Part shown: positions 1 to 8,640 of the stretch, piece by piece
Numbering within the stretch: position 1 is the first letter of the stretch
Layout of the letters: every line of letters begins with the position of its first letter
Source of the DNA: Maricurvus nonylphenolicus
GTDB lineage: Bacteria > Pseudomonadota > Gammaproteobacteria > Pseudomonadales > Cellvibrionaceae
Length of the DNA stretch: 64,000 nt
Direction of reading: 5' to 3'
NCBI RefSeq assembly: GCF_042854845.1
Contig: NZ_AP031498.1
Location: 2,046,001-2,110,000, forward strand
Translations under genes and position numbers: made by a program
Notes under the pieces: generated by a model
Database searches by the model: none
Told to the model about the DNA's origin: nothing
What the model saw: only the letters and a program-made list of their open reading frames with translations

Positions 1-1700
1 TTAGGCGTCCAGTCAACAGCGATCTTGCCGGAGATATCATCGGTTTCGTATTTTTCATCAGCTTCGATCGGCAGGTCAGGAAATTGCAGACCTAACAAAG
101 AGGGAACGCCATCGACGACATGTACGGCTTTGGTACCACCCACGAAGGTTTTTTCCTCTTCGGTGTAACGCAAACCGGCGGTGACTTTCCAGGTATCGTT
201 AACTTGCCATTCGTACTGGCCGAACAGCGCCCATGAATCACCTTCCTGTGTGTAATCAATATCGCCGTAACTGGTCACCGGCAGAATATATGACTCGCCA
301 GCAGGCACACCCGGGGCACCAGCAAGATCATAAATCAGTGCAGTCGCGTCCAGTACTACATCAATCAGGGAAGCCTGTTTATTAAAGTCGAGATCTTCCT
401 GCATCCAGAAGGCGCCTACGACCCAGTTATCGTCACCGTTTTCTCCGGTCAGGCGTAACTCTTGGGTAACTTGCGACATGTCATCGCTAAAAGGTGTGTT
501 ATAAATTCGCAGTGGGCTACCACTCTGATAGTTTTGAGCGCGATCGAGTTCTTCATAGCCGGTGACTGAGGTGAGGGTTGCAAAACCTATATCCCAGTTA
601 GCTTTGAGTGAGGCGCCAAACTGGCGAGCATCAACTTCCGGTGTTTCAGTGACATAGACATCATACTCATCCCCAGCCGCAGGGATAGTAAATTGTGTTT
701 GAGCCAGTACGGGAAACGGTATCGCGGCATTACCGGAAAAACCGGTATTTACCCCTTGAATAACCGGCAGGGTAGCAGCGGTGGCACCGGCTACAAAATT
801 GTGATCCTGCACTTGCGATGGTACCCACAACTCCGATTTATCACGGCTACCATGCAGGCTTAAGGTTGCATCAAATTTATCACTTGGCTCCCAGGCTAAG
901 GATAAACGCCAGGCACTGGTATCGGTGTCGCCCAAGCTGTCATCACCACCAAAAGCTTCCAGTGGTTCAGCGACACCGGGCATGGGGTTAAAGCCAACCG
1001 CGTCACTGGGCGTTGCCTGGGCATCTAGATGACCATCCGCTTTTTTGGTCATGATCGCCAGGCGGGCACTGAGGTTGTTAGACAGCGGGCCTCCCACACC
1101 GGCTTCCAATTTGCGGGTATTGTAATTGCCATAGCTGGCATCCATGTTGGCTTCAAATTCCTGCGACGGTTTGCGGGTAATAAAATTCACCGAACCGGCC
1201 GTGGTATTACGGCCAAACAAGGTACCTTGCGGGCCTTTCAGTACTTCCACCTGGGCGATATCGAAAAGCTGAAAACCCAGATACCCGTTAGAGCCTAAAT
1301 ACACTTCATCAACATGCACAGCAGCGGAAGGGCTGTTGTTGGTGTTGTAATCGTTTAGGCCAACACCACGAATGGTGATAACGGGGTTAGAGTTACCCAC
1401 GGTGTTTTTAATATCCAGCCCCGGTGTTTGCCCCGCCAGATCAATGGCTTGGCTAATCCCCAGTTCTTTTAAATGCTCTGAGTTAAATGCAGTCACTGCA
1501 ATGCCAACATCCTGCATGGACTGGGCACGTTTTTGTGCTGTGACGATAACTTCCTCAATCGCTTCAGCATAACTGAGTTGGCTCTGGCTTACCGTGGCAG
1601 CCAGTAGTGCAGCGGCCAAAGGTTTAAGTCCAGACAGTCGGGCTTGTTTATTAAGGGGTAGGGCTTGTGTCCTGATTGATTGAATTATGTTGTGTCCCAT
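1..1700 (-). CDS. TonB-dependent receptor, N-terminal part (cut by window edge)
   Basis: Outer-membrane receptor importing a ligand with TonB energy. The frame is open from the ATG at 1700 to base 1 with no stop, giving about 566 residues. It has a signal-peptide-like start (residues about 1-45), a TonB-box-like stretch EEVIVTAQKRAQ, then a plug domain with VEVLKGPQGTLFGRNTTAG near residue 155, followed by barrel sequence. The missing C-terminus should hold the last strands. The length seen and the motif order match the large receptors of heterotrophic marine bacteria; the ligand cannot be read. The promoter side carries a copy of the palindrome found before the blaI-like gene (1802-1814), suggesting shared control. 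Confidence 0.93.
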   Translation of the reverse strand, partial: MGHNIIQSIRTQALPLNKQARLSGLKPLAAALLAATVSQSQLSYAEAIEEVIVTAQKRAQSMQDVGIAVTAFNSEHLKELGISQAIDLAGQTPGLDIKNTVGNSNPVITIRGVGLNDYNTNNSPSAAVHVDEVYLGSNGYLGFQLFDIAQVEVLKGPQGTLFGRNTTAGSVNFITRKPSQEFEANMDASYGNYNTRKLEAGVGGPLSNNLSARLAIMTKKADGHLDAQATPSDAVGFNPMPGVAEPLEAFGGDDSLGDTDTSAWRLSLAWEPSDKFDATLSLHGSRDKSELWVPSQVQDHNFVAGATAATLPVIQGVNTGFSGNAAIPFPVLAQTQFTIPAAGDEYDVYVTETPEVDARQFGASLKANWDIGFATLTSVTGYEELDRAQNYQSGSPLRIYNTPFSDDMSQVTQELRLTGENGDDNWVVGAFWMQEDLDFNKQASLIDVVLDATALIYDLAGAPGVPAGESYILPVTSYGDIDYTQEGDSWALFGQYEWQVNDTWKVTAGLRYTEEEKTFVGGTKAVHVVDGVPSLLGLQFPDLPIEADEKYETDDISGKIAVDWTP

Positions 1701-1801
1701 AATTCCTCCGTATTAATTATTGATTATTGAGTGGAGGTAATTTCCCTCTCCAGGGTTTTTATAGTTGTAACTATTATTGTAATCGCTATTGTAGTCTTGG
1801 T

Positions 1802-1814
1802 GCTACATTGTAGC
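1802..1814. promoter_or_regulatory. BlaI-type operator before the TonB receptor
   Basis: GCTACATTGTAGC is a perfect 13-base palindrome (6-base arms, one central base) with the TACA/TGTA core of BlaI/MecI operators. The same 13 bases occur at 3934-3946 before the blaI-like gene. Further TTGTA/TACAA-type half sites lie at about 1763-1797, closer to the receptor start, so the regulator may bind several adjacent sites. Confidence 0.65.
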
Positions 1815-1939
1815 TTGTGTGGGATTTTTAAACTAATAAGAGCATATGTCAATAGGGGAGAGGGTTGTTTAGAGGATAATTAGAGGCGACGAGCGAGTAA
1901 GAGGCGCACGAGAACCGCACGCCTGACGCTAAATCAGAA

Positions 1940-3490
1940 TTAACGCGTGTACTGACTTAAATCGATAACCTGAGAGGGGTCGATAGCAACATCCTGATAG
2001 CGGGTGCTGATATGGACACGGGCAGGTACCCTGGGTTGTTCAAGGTTTTCCGGGAAGTCTCGGGGCGAGAAGGCAACACGGAGTAATTCACCCACTTGCT
2101 CGCCCTGTTTGATGAGTTGATTGGGCTGCAGTGAACTGTTGCCAACATAATGGTAGCTGGCTTCAATGCCATTGGTATGTTCAATCAGGACGTAACCGCC
2201 TGATGTCATGGCAATACCATCTTCAGGCTGATCGACAACCTTGATAACTTTTCCGTCGGCCATCGCAAAAACCGGGCTACCCACAGGTACCATAAAATCC
2301 AAGCCGTCATGGAATACCTGCATTTTGCCTACGCCCATTGGCAGGCGTATATCAACATCGTGGAATCCGGCATAGAGTTCACCACCTTGTACTGGCGGTG
2401 ATAACAACGGCATCGGCTCGGGTAAAGCCTGCAAGCTTCTCAGCTTCAACGTGTGGGAAATCGCGTGCTGACTCCCCATAGGCATAATAAATAAAATCGT
2501 GAGCAAAGCTGCAGATAATGCCAGGCTGCCGCTGCTCAGCCCCTTAATGGAGTAATGTTTAAGGGCTAACAAGCGTGCTCGGTAGCTTTGCCTGCGTAAG
2601 GACAGGCTTGGCACTTTCACCGAGCTTTGGTTTTGAAAGTGTTTAACAATCGACAGTAAGCTGTTGGCATAATCGCCAACGGTAAGCTTACTGCTGGTTA
2701 CCGCCATGCGATCACAAGCGATCTCTTTCTGTTCGTCTATCTGACGATTGGTAAACCAAACCACAGGGAAGAAAAACAGAACGCGCTGCATTAATTGTCT
2801 TGCCAGGCCGGAGAGGTCATCGTAGCGCTTGATATGTGCCATCTCATGGGCAATGACCGACATCAGGGCCTGCTTGTCCAGCGAGTTCAGCATCTCTTTG
2901 GGCAGATAGATAACCGGGCGCAAGGTTCCTATGGTAAAGGGCGAGACATTCGCATCACCTGCCACAAGGGAGACCGTTCGACGCAGTTTAAACTTGCCGT
3001 GCAGGTGATAAAACAGAGCCAAGTGGCTGGCTTGGGTAACCACATCGCTTTGCTGAACTATTTTTCTAAACTGTTTACGCTGATTGAATAAGCGAATAAA
3101 CAACAATGTAGTGATACTGATCCAAGCAAGCAGTAGTGCCATCGACCAGGTAATATATGGAAACTGCACCGAAATCGGAGCACTTAAATGGATTATTAGA
3201 TCCAGTTGGTGAAGCTGAAATAACGGATCGAAGTATTTTACTTGCGGTAGCCACTGTTCCAGCAGGTGGCGTAAATTAAAAGAGGTGCTCCAGTGTGCGG
3301 GGATAAGGGCGCGAACAAATACCAGTAACCACAGTGTCATTTGCAAGCGTGGATGGCGATCTTTTAATAGTGCGCAGACGCACAGCACAAGCATAAACAA
3401 CGAAGCGGTATAGGCGAGCTGGCGGCTGGTCATAATAATGAACAGATTGCTGACGTAATCAAGGTAGAGTGTCGTCATCTGGGCCACCAT
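1940..3490 (-). CDS. BlaR1/M56-type membrane metallopeptidase with C-terminal M23 (LytM-like) domain
   Basis: Membrane sensor-protease of the BlaR1/MecR1 type: on a signal, the M56 peptidase normally inactivates the paired BlaI repressor. The N-terminal half has several hydrophobic segments; the zinc motif HEMAH lies near residue 212. Instead of the usual penicillin-binding sensor, the C-terminus (about 370-516) resembles an M23 peptidase: FHDGLDF supplies His and Asp and SYHYV a further His. The expected HxH near the end reads RVH, so one catalytic His is replaced while the metal-ligand His remains. The domain may bind peptidoglycan rather than cut it. It lies 24 bases after the blaI-like gene in one operon. 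Met5 (3478) is an alternative start with GGTGG before it. Confidence 0.85.
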   Translation of the reverse strand: MVAQMTTLYLDYVSNLFIIMTSRQLAYTASLFMLVLCVCALLKDRHPRLQMTLWLLVFVRALIPAHWSTSFNLRHLLEQWLPQVKYFDPLFQLHQLDLIIHLSAPISVQFPYITWSMALLLAWISITTLLFIRLFNQRKQFRKIVQQSDVVTQASHLALFYHLHGKFKLRRTVSLVAGDANVSPFTIGTLRPVIYLPKEMLNSLDKQALMSVIAHEMAHIKRYDDLSGLARQLMQRVLFFFPVVWFTNRQIDEQKEIACDRMAVTSSKLTVGDYANSLLSIVKHFQNQSSVKVPSLSLRRQSYRARLLALKHYSIKGLSSGSLALSAALLTILFIMPMGSQHAISHTLKLRSLQALPEPMPLLSPPVQGGELYAGFHDVDIRLPMGVGKMQVFHDGLDFMVPVGSPVFAMADGKVIKVVDQPEDGIAMTSGGYVLIEHTNGIEASYHYVGNSSLQPNQLIKQGEQVGELLRVAFSPRDFPENLEQPRVPARVHISTRYQDVAIDPSQVIDLSQYTR

Positions 3491-3514
3491 AAAAAGCTCA
3501 AGTCGTTATCGTTG

Positions 3515-3886
3515 TTATTTATCTTGTAATTGCTTAACCAGCTTATTGAGTTCCTTCAGTTCCTTATCGGAAATATTCTCGCTTTCACCGAACATGGACA
3601 CCACCGTGCGGCTGTCTAACCCCAGCACGTGATCGGCAAAAAAGCTTACCCAGCGAGCCAGGCCAGCAGGGCGGCTGATAGCGGGTTTATACACATTGAT
3701 ACCGTGCAGATTACGGCGTTCTACCAACCCTTTTTTACACATACGCTCAATGGTGGTTTTGGTGGTGGACAATGCCCAGCTGTTATCGAGGGCATCGTGC
3801 ACCTCGCGAATGCTGAATTCATCGCCTTTCCACATCACATTGAGGATTTTGTATTCCGCTTTGGACAGATCGGGGAGCTCGCTCAT
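3515..3886 (-). CDS. BlaI/MecI/CopY family transcriptional repressor
   Basis: Winged-helix repressor of 123 residues, the normal family length. The N-terminal DNA-binding part reads LSKAEYKILNVMWKGDEFS followed by a recognition-helix region with TTKTTIERMCKKGLV; the C-terminal part is the dimerisation and cleavage region. It is first in an operon with the M56 peptidase, the usual BlaI-BlaR order. A perfect TACA-T-TGTA palindrome 48 bases upstream suggests autorepression. No beta-lactamase gene is nearby; the other copy of the site lies before the TonB receptor at 1700. Confidence 0.92.
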   Translation of the reverse strand: MSELPDLSKAEYKILNVMWKGDEFSIREVHDALDNSWALSTTKTTIERMCKKGLVERRNLHGINVYKPAISRPAGLARWVSFFADHVLGLDSRTVVSMFGESENISDKELKELNKLVKQLQDK

Positions 3887-3933
3887 TTATTATTCTCGTA
3901 AATCCATACTTGTATTATGCAGTCGCAGGTCTG

Positions 3934-3946
3934 GCTACATTGTAGC
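3934..3946. promoter_or_regulatory. BlaI-type operator before the blaI-like gene
   Basis: GCTACATTGTAGC, identical to 1802-1814. It is placed 48 bases upstream of the blaI-like start, where it could overlap the promoter. The identical sequence at two promoters is direct; binding by this BlaI protein is inferred from the family. Confidence 0.7.
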
Positions 3947-4095
3947 TAAGGCGAACACTCTATCAGGGGCGATCCAGTGTGGCAAGGCCGCTTAACGTCA
4001 GAGAGGGCGCCCACTGGCAGCTTTTCAAATCCCTCCTATGCTTGAAATAGGTACAAAAACGAGACCGTACTGAGGGCGTACTGAGGGGTTAGACC

Positions 4096-4443
4096 ATGAA
4101 TATCGTCGATAAAACCTATGAAGATCAAAGAGTTATCCTGCACGGCAACTCTTACCGCAACTGCACATTCAAGAACTGCGAACTGGTATACGACGGTGAC
4201 CGATCACCGACCTTCCACAATAACGAGTTCGTTGATTCTGTCTTTGTCTTCAGTGATGCAGCTCTTAGAACCCTCTACTTTATAGGCAATATCTATCATG
4301 CCGGTGAGGGCGGCCAAGAGGTCATCGAGAACCTGCTGGCAGAGATCAAGGGCGGTGCCATTCACGGCCATGAAGCCCGTACCATTATTCCGCCTACGGC
4401 AAGTCATAGTCTGGGGCAAGCGGGGCCAGGGGTGTCGCACTAA
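4096..4443 (+). CDS. Hypothetical protein, short beta-helix-like repeats
   Basis: 115 residues with no name I recognise. The first half has pentapeptide-like strands (NSYRNCTFKNCELVYDG, then THNNEF-like turns) as in small right-handed beta-helix proteins; the second half has a helix (EVIENLLAEIKGG) and a polar tail. No signal peptide or membrane segment. It follows 150 bases after the blaI promoter on the opposite strand and is followed directly by a substrate-binding protein gene. The start has a modest purine-rich stretch (GAGGGG) 9 bases upstream. Confidence 0.6.
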   Translation: MNIVDKTYEDQRVILHGNSYRNCTFKNCELVYDGDRSPTFHNNEFVDSVFVFSDAALRTLYFIGNIYHAGEGGQEVIENLLAEIKGGAIHGHEARTIIPPTASHSLGQAGPGVSH

Positions 4444-4450
4444 GTTTATT

Positions 4451-5341
4451 TTGACCACTATTCTCCAGCTAGTTTTTCAATCGCTATTCAGAGGGCTATG
4501 TGACAGAGGGCTAAGGAAGGTCCTGTGCATCTCCCTGCTTTGCTGTTCTGGTGCTGTTGCCAGTGACCATGCTCAGGAGTCCAACCCAGGAGCTGATGCC
4601 ACGGTAAAAGTCTGTTACGGAAAGTGGTTTCCCTTTTCCTATGATCAGCCTGAACTGGCGGGTGTCATGGTTGAGCTGGCCCGCGAGGTTCTGTCGCGGT
4701 TAGGCTATTCGGCAGAATTTCATAAAATGGCTTTTTTGCGATGTCTCAATGAAGTTCAAAACCAGAATATGACCCTGTCACCTTTCGCCAGTGCCTACTC
4801 ATTAGGAAAGTTGGGTGATAACTTGGTTGCTATTAACCCCTCCGTTCAGTATCACTTACCAGCATTCTTTCTACGCAGCTCAGATCCCGTTAAAGACTTA
4901 TCCGGTATCGAAGCATTTGCCGGATGGGAAATCGCCGCTCTGCGGGGAAACTCCTTTGCCAGGCGACATCAGCACAACAGCGGTATCGGTTGGATCTTTG
5001 TGAATAACAACCCCGCATTGTGGAAATTACTGCTCTCCTATCGGGTTGATGCATTCTTAGCGGAGTATCAATCACAGATTCTGCTTAGCGATGAATTGCG
5101 CCAGCAGATCAGGATCCTTCCGCCCATGGAGGCAGAGCCGCTGTACTGGGCTGTGAATCGAGAGGATGCGCAATTGGCCCAGCAAGTAGGTGAGCAATTG
5201 GAGCAGGCTATAGACGATGGCACAGTTGATACCCTCTATCGCAAATACTTTGGGGTCAGCTTTCGGGATATCGAAAGGATGATCGCTTCACAAGAGTTCC
5301 TGAAAATTCCCGGCCCAGGCCCTGTAGAGAATCATCCGTAA
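4451..5341 (+). CDS. Periplasmic substrate-binding protein (SBP family 3-like)
   Basis: Secreted protein of the amino-acid-type substrate-binding fold: VKVCYGKWFPFSYD opens the domain and MVELAREVLSRLGY follows, ending with EQAIDDGTVDTLYRKYFG, all typical of family 3. A hydrophobic signal segment (KVLCISLLCCSGAVAS) precedes it. No permease or ATPase is adjacent, so it may be a stand-alone sensor or binding protein. The frame stays open upstream to an ATG at 4298 overlapping the previous gene, but those residues look unlike protein. I took the in-frame TTG at 4451; ATG 4370 is the alternative. The start is uncertain, the product class is not. Confidence 0.75.
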   Translation: MTTILQLVFQSLFRGLCDRGLRKVLCISLLCCSGAVASDHAQESNPGADATVKVCYGKWFPFSYDQPELAGVMVELAREVLSRLGYSAEFHKMAFLRCLNEVQNQNMTLSPFASAYSLGKLGDNLVAINPSVQYHLPAFFLRSSDPVKDLSGIEAFAGWEIAALRGNSFARRHQHNSGIGWIFVNNNPALWKLLLSYRVDAFLAEYQSQILLSDELRQQIRILPPMEAEPLYWAVNREDAQLAQQVGEQLEQAIDDGTVDTLYRKYFGVSFRDIERMIASQEFLKIPGPGPVENHP

Positions 5342-5431
5342 GGGAGTGAATACCCGGTCACGCGTTAGATTGCTATCGCTTGTTGTTTATATTAGAGTGA
5401 TCAATCTAAAATGAGAGAGATGGAACGCCCC

Positions 5432-6538
5432 ATGAGCAATACCAACGTTAACACCCACTTCTGGGTAGATCGCAGTGATTATGCCCAAACTCACATCAAA
5501 ACCACCGAGCTGCCACAAGCGCTGTCTGACGGCCAGGTGCTGCTGAAGGTCGATCGTTTTGCGTTTACCGCCAACAACATTACCTACGCTGCGGTAGGGG
5601 ATATGATTGGTTACTGGAAATTCTTCCCTGCCGAAGAAGGCCTGGGCACCATCCCGGTATGGGGCTTTGCCGATGTGGTCGACTCTAACTGTGAAGGTGT
5701 TGAGGTGGGCGAGCGTTTCTACGGTTACTACCCCATGTCCTCATACCTGCTGGCTGAGCCTGGCAAGATCGGCAAACAAAGCTTTACCGATGTAATGGCT
5801 CACCGCCTGGAACTGCCCATTATTTACAATCAGTATATTCGCTGCTCGAGCGACCCCAGCTATAAACAGGAAGCCGAAGCATTGCAGATGGTACTGCGCC
5901 CACTATTTACCACATCGTTCTTGTTGGATGATTTTTTTGCCGACGAAAACTTCTTTGGTGCTAACACGGTTGTACTGACCAGTGCGTCGAGTAAAACAGC
6001 ATTAGGCATGGCCTTCCTGCTGAAAAATAACCGTGAAGGCCGTGAGCAGGATTACAAGATTGTGGGTTTAACATCAGAGCACAACAAAGCCTTTGTTGAA
6101 GGCCTTGGTTGTTACGACCAGGTGCTTACCTACGATCAATTAAGTCAGCTGGATGCCAGCCAGCCTACTGCCAGTGTCGACTTCGCTGGTAATGGCCAGT
6201 TGTTAGCCGATCTTCATCGTCACCTGGGCGAACAATTGAAGTACAGCTGCCTGGTAGGTGTATCCCACTGGGATCAACGCGGCGGCATGTCGGAAGATGT
6301 TCCTGGTCCACAGCCACAAATGTTCTTTGCGCCTTCGCAGGCCGAAAAACGTTTAGGCGATTGGGGGGCTGAAGGTTTCCAGCAACGATTGCATACCCAG
6401 TGGGTAGGCTTTACCGGCTTTGTTAGCGATTGGATGGATATTGAGGAAAATGCAGGCCAGGCGGCTGTGGAAAGCATTTACCAAAAAATGCTCAGCGGTG
6501 ACGTAAACCCCAGTAAAGGTTATATTCTTTCACTGTAA
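5432..6538 (+). CDS. DUF2855 family protein
   Basis: 368-residue soluble protein of the DUF2855 family, which resembles medium-chain dehydrogenase/reductases in layout: an N-terminal GroES-like half with VWGFADVVDSNCEGVEVGER, then a Rossmann-like half beginning TVVLTSASSKTALGMAF. The reaction is not known. It is followed after 26 bases by an NTF2-like gene with its own ribosome site, so the two are probably co-transcribed. I chose MSNTN at 5432; an ATG at 5411 is in frame but adds only seven residues. Confidence 0.88.
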   Translation: MSNTNVNTHFWVDRSDYAQTHIKTTELPQALSDGQVLLKVDRFAFTANNITYAAVGDMIGYWKFFPAEEGLGTIPVWGFADVVDSNCEGVEVGERFYGYYPMSSYLLAEPGKIGKQSFTDVMAHRLELPIIYNQYIRCSSDPSYKQEAEALQMVLRPLFTTSFLLDDFFADENFFGANTVVLTSASSKTALGMAFLLKNNREGREQDYKIVGLTSEHNKAFVEGLGCYDQVLTYDQLSQLDASQPTASVDFAGNGQLLADLHRHLGEQLKYSCLVGVSHWDQRGGMSEDVPGPQPQMFFAPSQAEKRLGDWGAEGFQQRLHTQWVGFTGFVSDWMDIEENAGQAAVESIYQKMLSGDVNPSKGYILSL

Positions 6539-6564
6539 TCAGCACACAATAATAAGGAAGTAAT

Positions 6565-6963
6565 ATGAGCCAAGCGTTAAAGCAGTGGCACCAGATTATG
6601 GAGAGCGGCGATACGACCGCTCTTAACGATCTGCTGGCAGAAGACGTAGTCTTTCACTCACCCGTTGTGCACACCCCGCAAGAAGGTAAAGCCATTACCT
6701 TCGCCTATCTCTCGGCTGCAAACAAAGTGTTGGGTAACGACAGCTTTCAGTATGTACGCAAAATCATCGGTGAGCGTGATGCCATGCTGGAATTTACCCT
6801 GGAGCTAGAGGGTATTCATGTCAATGGTGTAGATATCATTCGCTGGAACGATGACGACAAGATCGTTGATTTCAAAGTGATGGTGAGGCCGTTAAAAGCC
6901 ATTAACCAGGTACATATGGAAATGGGCAAAATGCTGGAGGCAATGCAAAACGGCAAGGCTTAA
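6565..6963 (+). CDS. NTF2-like / SnoaL-like fold protein
   Basis: 132-residue single-domain protein of the nuclear transport factor 2-like superfamily: an N-terminal helix with WHQIMESGDTTALNDLLAED, then VFHSPVV and a curved sheet, ending WNDDDKIVDFKVMVRP. Members are small cone-shaped enzymes or ligand binders. GGAAG lies 9 bases before the ATG. It is the second gene of a pair with the DUF2855 protein and probably acts on the same substrate or product, which is an inference from position only. Confidence 0.85.
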   Translation: MSQALKQWHQIMESGDTTALNDLLAEDVVFHSPVVHTPQEGKAITFAYLSAANKVLGNDSFQYVRKIIGERDAMLEFTLELEGIHVNGVDIIRWNDDDKIVDFKVMVRPLKAINQVHMEMGKMLEAMQNGKA

Positions 6964-6973
6964 GCGGTGAGTA

Positions 6974-7381
6974 CTAATCTCTCTTAATTTTATGCAGTAG
7001 CTTCACGACCCGGTACGCAAGCTCTTTCGGTTGAAAGGGCTTGGTCAGGTAATCGGTAACGCCGGCTTCGATGGCGCTAACCACCTGTTCTTTTTTGGTC
7101 GTAGCGGTAAGCATCAGGAAGGGGAGGTGGTTATGTTTTTCTGACTGCCGGATACGTTTGAGTAAATCCAGGCCTGTAACTTCGGGCATATCCCAATCGC
7201 AAATAACCAGGTCAAACTTTTTATTTGTCAGCAATTTCCAGGCTGCTTCCCCGTTGTTGGCCATGGCAGATTTTTCAACGCCCAACTCTCGTAAGCAGCC
7301 ATTTACCATGCCGCGCATGGATTCCATATCATCGACGACTAAGACATTAATGGTACTGATAATCGCTTCTGCTTGTTCCAT
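6974..7381 (-). CDS. Single-domain response regulator (CheY-like)
   Basis: 135-residue receiver domain without output domain. Acidic pair in VLVVDDMESM, phosphoacceptor Asp in ICDWDMPEVTG, conserved Thr in LMLTATT and Lys in YLTKPFQ. It can take phosphate from a histidine kinase and act through protein contacts, as CheY does. The start at 7381 has AAGGACG seven bases upstream; the frame continues 21 codons further, but without a better site. It is convergent with the NTF2-like gene; no kinase lies next to it. Confidence 0.93.
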   Translation of the reverse strand: MEQAEAIISTINVLVVDDMESMRGMVNGCLRELGVEKSAMANNGEAAWKLLTNKKFDLVICDWDMPEVTGLDLLKRIRQSEKHNHLPFLMLTATTKKEQVVSAIEAGVTDYLTKPFQPKELAYRVVKLLHKIKRD

Positions 7382-7552
7382 ACATCGTCCTTGTGTGTAG
7401 GGCTTGGAGTGCATCAAGAGGCTGTGTAAATACAGGCTTGTCACATAAAGTGTAGACCGTAAGACTAGCGGGTCAATATCCCTTAGGTGTAAAGAGGTGC
7501 CAAATAATACTCGGAAATTACTGACAGTTAATGGCTGTTTGCGAGTGAATAA

Positions 7553-8104
7553 TTATTCCGGAAACCTTGGCGCAAAGGCTTCATTTTCCACGCGTAATCC
7601 ATTCACGACAAAACTGACGGCATGGTATAAACCTGCCAGTATAATCAATTCGATCATTTGTTCTTCAGAAAAATGCGTGCGCAGTTTAGCCCAAATGTCC
7701 TCACCGAGTTGAGCAGTTTCATGGAGTTCATCAACCAGTTGTAATAACGCTAATTGCTCATCGGACCAAAGATTATCATCCAGCGCCTTGTCACAGGTGG
7801 CTGCAATCTGCGCTTCACTGAATCCGGCCTTTTCAGCAAACCCGACCACATGCACACCCCATTCATACTCGGCTTTGCAGTTGGCGCAGGCTCGCAAGAT
7901 CACCAGTTCGCGCTGTGCAATACTGACCGAGCCACGGTCCAGTAAACCGCCTCGAACCATACGCGACAGTACTCGTTCATTGTTACCCACGGTTTTGAAT
8001 ATATTCAAAGGCGGGATGCCCGCGGGCATAACAATATCGAATGATGACTGCAAAGCATCAGAAAAGGGTGGGTTAACCGGTTGAATACGCGGTGTGCTAG
8101 TCAT
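7553..8104 (-). CDS. Carboxymuconolactone decarboxylase-like (AhpD fold) protein
   Basis: 183-residue all-helical protein. The family signature region reads RELVILRACANCKAEYEWG followed by HVVGFAEKAGFSE. A CANC pair sits where AhpD-type members have their redox CxxC, so it may be a peroxidase-type member rather than a true decarboxylase. It is divergent from an HxlR regulator with a double operator between them, and is probably its target. Confidence 0.88.
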   Translation of the reverse strand: MTSTPRIQPVNPPFSDALQSSFDIVMPAGIPPLNIFKTVGNNERVLSRMVRGGLLDRGSVSIAQRELVILRACANCKAEYEWGVHVVGFAEKAGFSEAQIAATCDKALDDNLWSDEQLALLQLVDELHETAQLGEDIWAKLRTHFSEEQMIELIILAGLYHAVSFVVNGLRVENEAFAPRFPE

Positions 8105-8130
8105 AGTGAGTCCTCTAATTGGGGATGGGT

Positions 8131-8176
8131 GCTACTAAATATGTAGCGCACATGTTATCGCTACACTTTTAGTAGC
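8131..8176. promoter_or_regulatory. HxlR double operator between the CMD-like and HxlR genes
   Basis: Two 18-base elements, 8131-8148 (GCTACTAAATATGTAGCG) and 8159-8176 (CGCTACACTTTTAGTAGC), are inverted copies with two mismatches. Each also has its own dyad around CTAC/GTAG. They fill the intergenic space between divergent genes. HxlR proteins bind paired palindromes in front of the gene they activate, so joint control is expected. Confidence 0.65.
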
Positions 8177-8197
8177 GCAAGAGGTAAAATCGACATT

Positions 8198-8512
8198 ATG
8201 ACTACAAAACGACCAGCCATAGCCGAGATAATCGACTTACTCAGCAAGAAATGGGTAATGCGAATCATCTGGGAGCTAAGATCCGAAACCCTGACGTTTC
8301 GGCAATTACAGCAAGCCTGCGGTGATGTATCGCCGACGGTTTTAAACCAGCGCCTTAAGCTTTTAAAAGAAGGGCAGATAGTGGTTTTGGAAAACCCGTC
8401 GGGCTATCAGTTGACGACTATGGGCATGGAATTACTGGAGGTGTATAAACCCCTCAGTGAATGGGCGCAGCGCTGGCAAGCGCAGCTGGGCAATTATAAA
8501 CTCACTCTTTAA
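8198..8512 (+). CDS. HxlR family winged-helix transcriptional regulator
   Basis: 104 residues, standard HxlR length. It opens AEIIDLLSKKWVMRIIWEL, the family's first helix-strand, then TFRQLQQACGDVSPTVLNQR as the helix-turn-helix and a wing with LENPSGYQLT. GAGG lies 13 bases before the ATG. HxlR proteins answer to electrophiles or redox changes through Cys; one Cys is present in the recognition region. Divergent from the CMD-like gene. Confidence 0.92.
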   Translation: MTTKRPAIAEIIDLLSKKWVMRIIWELRSETLTFRQLQQACGDVSPTVLNQRLKLLKEGQIVVLENPSGYQLTTMGMELLEVYKPLSEWAQRWQAQLGNYKLTL

Positions 8513-8609
8513 TATGTAACCGATTGATAAATAAGGATATTTACTGTCTTTTCGGTGTTGCTTACACAGGCTAATTGAGCAAAACACCTGATAGATAGCT
8601 ACTGGAGAA

Positions 8610-8630
8610 TATACGCCAATGGCGTATAAT
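8610..8630. promoter_or_regulatory. Autoregulatory operator and -10 box of the HigBA pair
   Basis: TATACGCCAATGGCGTATA (8610-8628) is a perfect palindrome with 9-base arms. Its right arm runs into TATAAT (8625-8630), a consensus -10 box, 10 bases before the toxin start. Binding there would block RNA polymerase, the usual arrangement for toxin-antitoxin autorepression. Confidence 0.75.
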
Positions 8631-8640
8631 TAAGGGAAGC

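Noticed and set aside
3515..3946. A beta-lactamase resistance locus
   Set aside because: A blaI-blaR1-like pair is present, but there is no beta-lactamase or penicillin-binding gene, and the sensor domain is M23-like.
4298..4450. 5' extension of the substrate-binding protein gene
   Set aside because: The residues are Arg-rich shadow sequence of the overlapping gene; the signal peptide comes after it.
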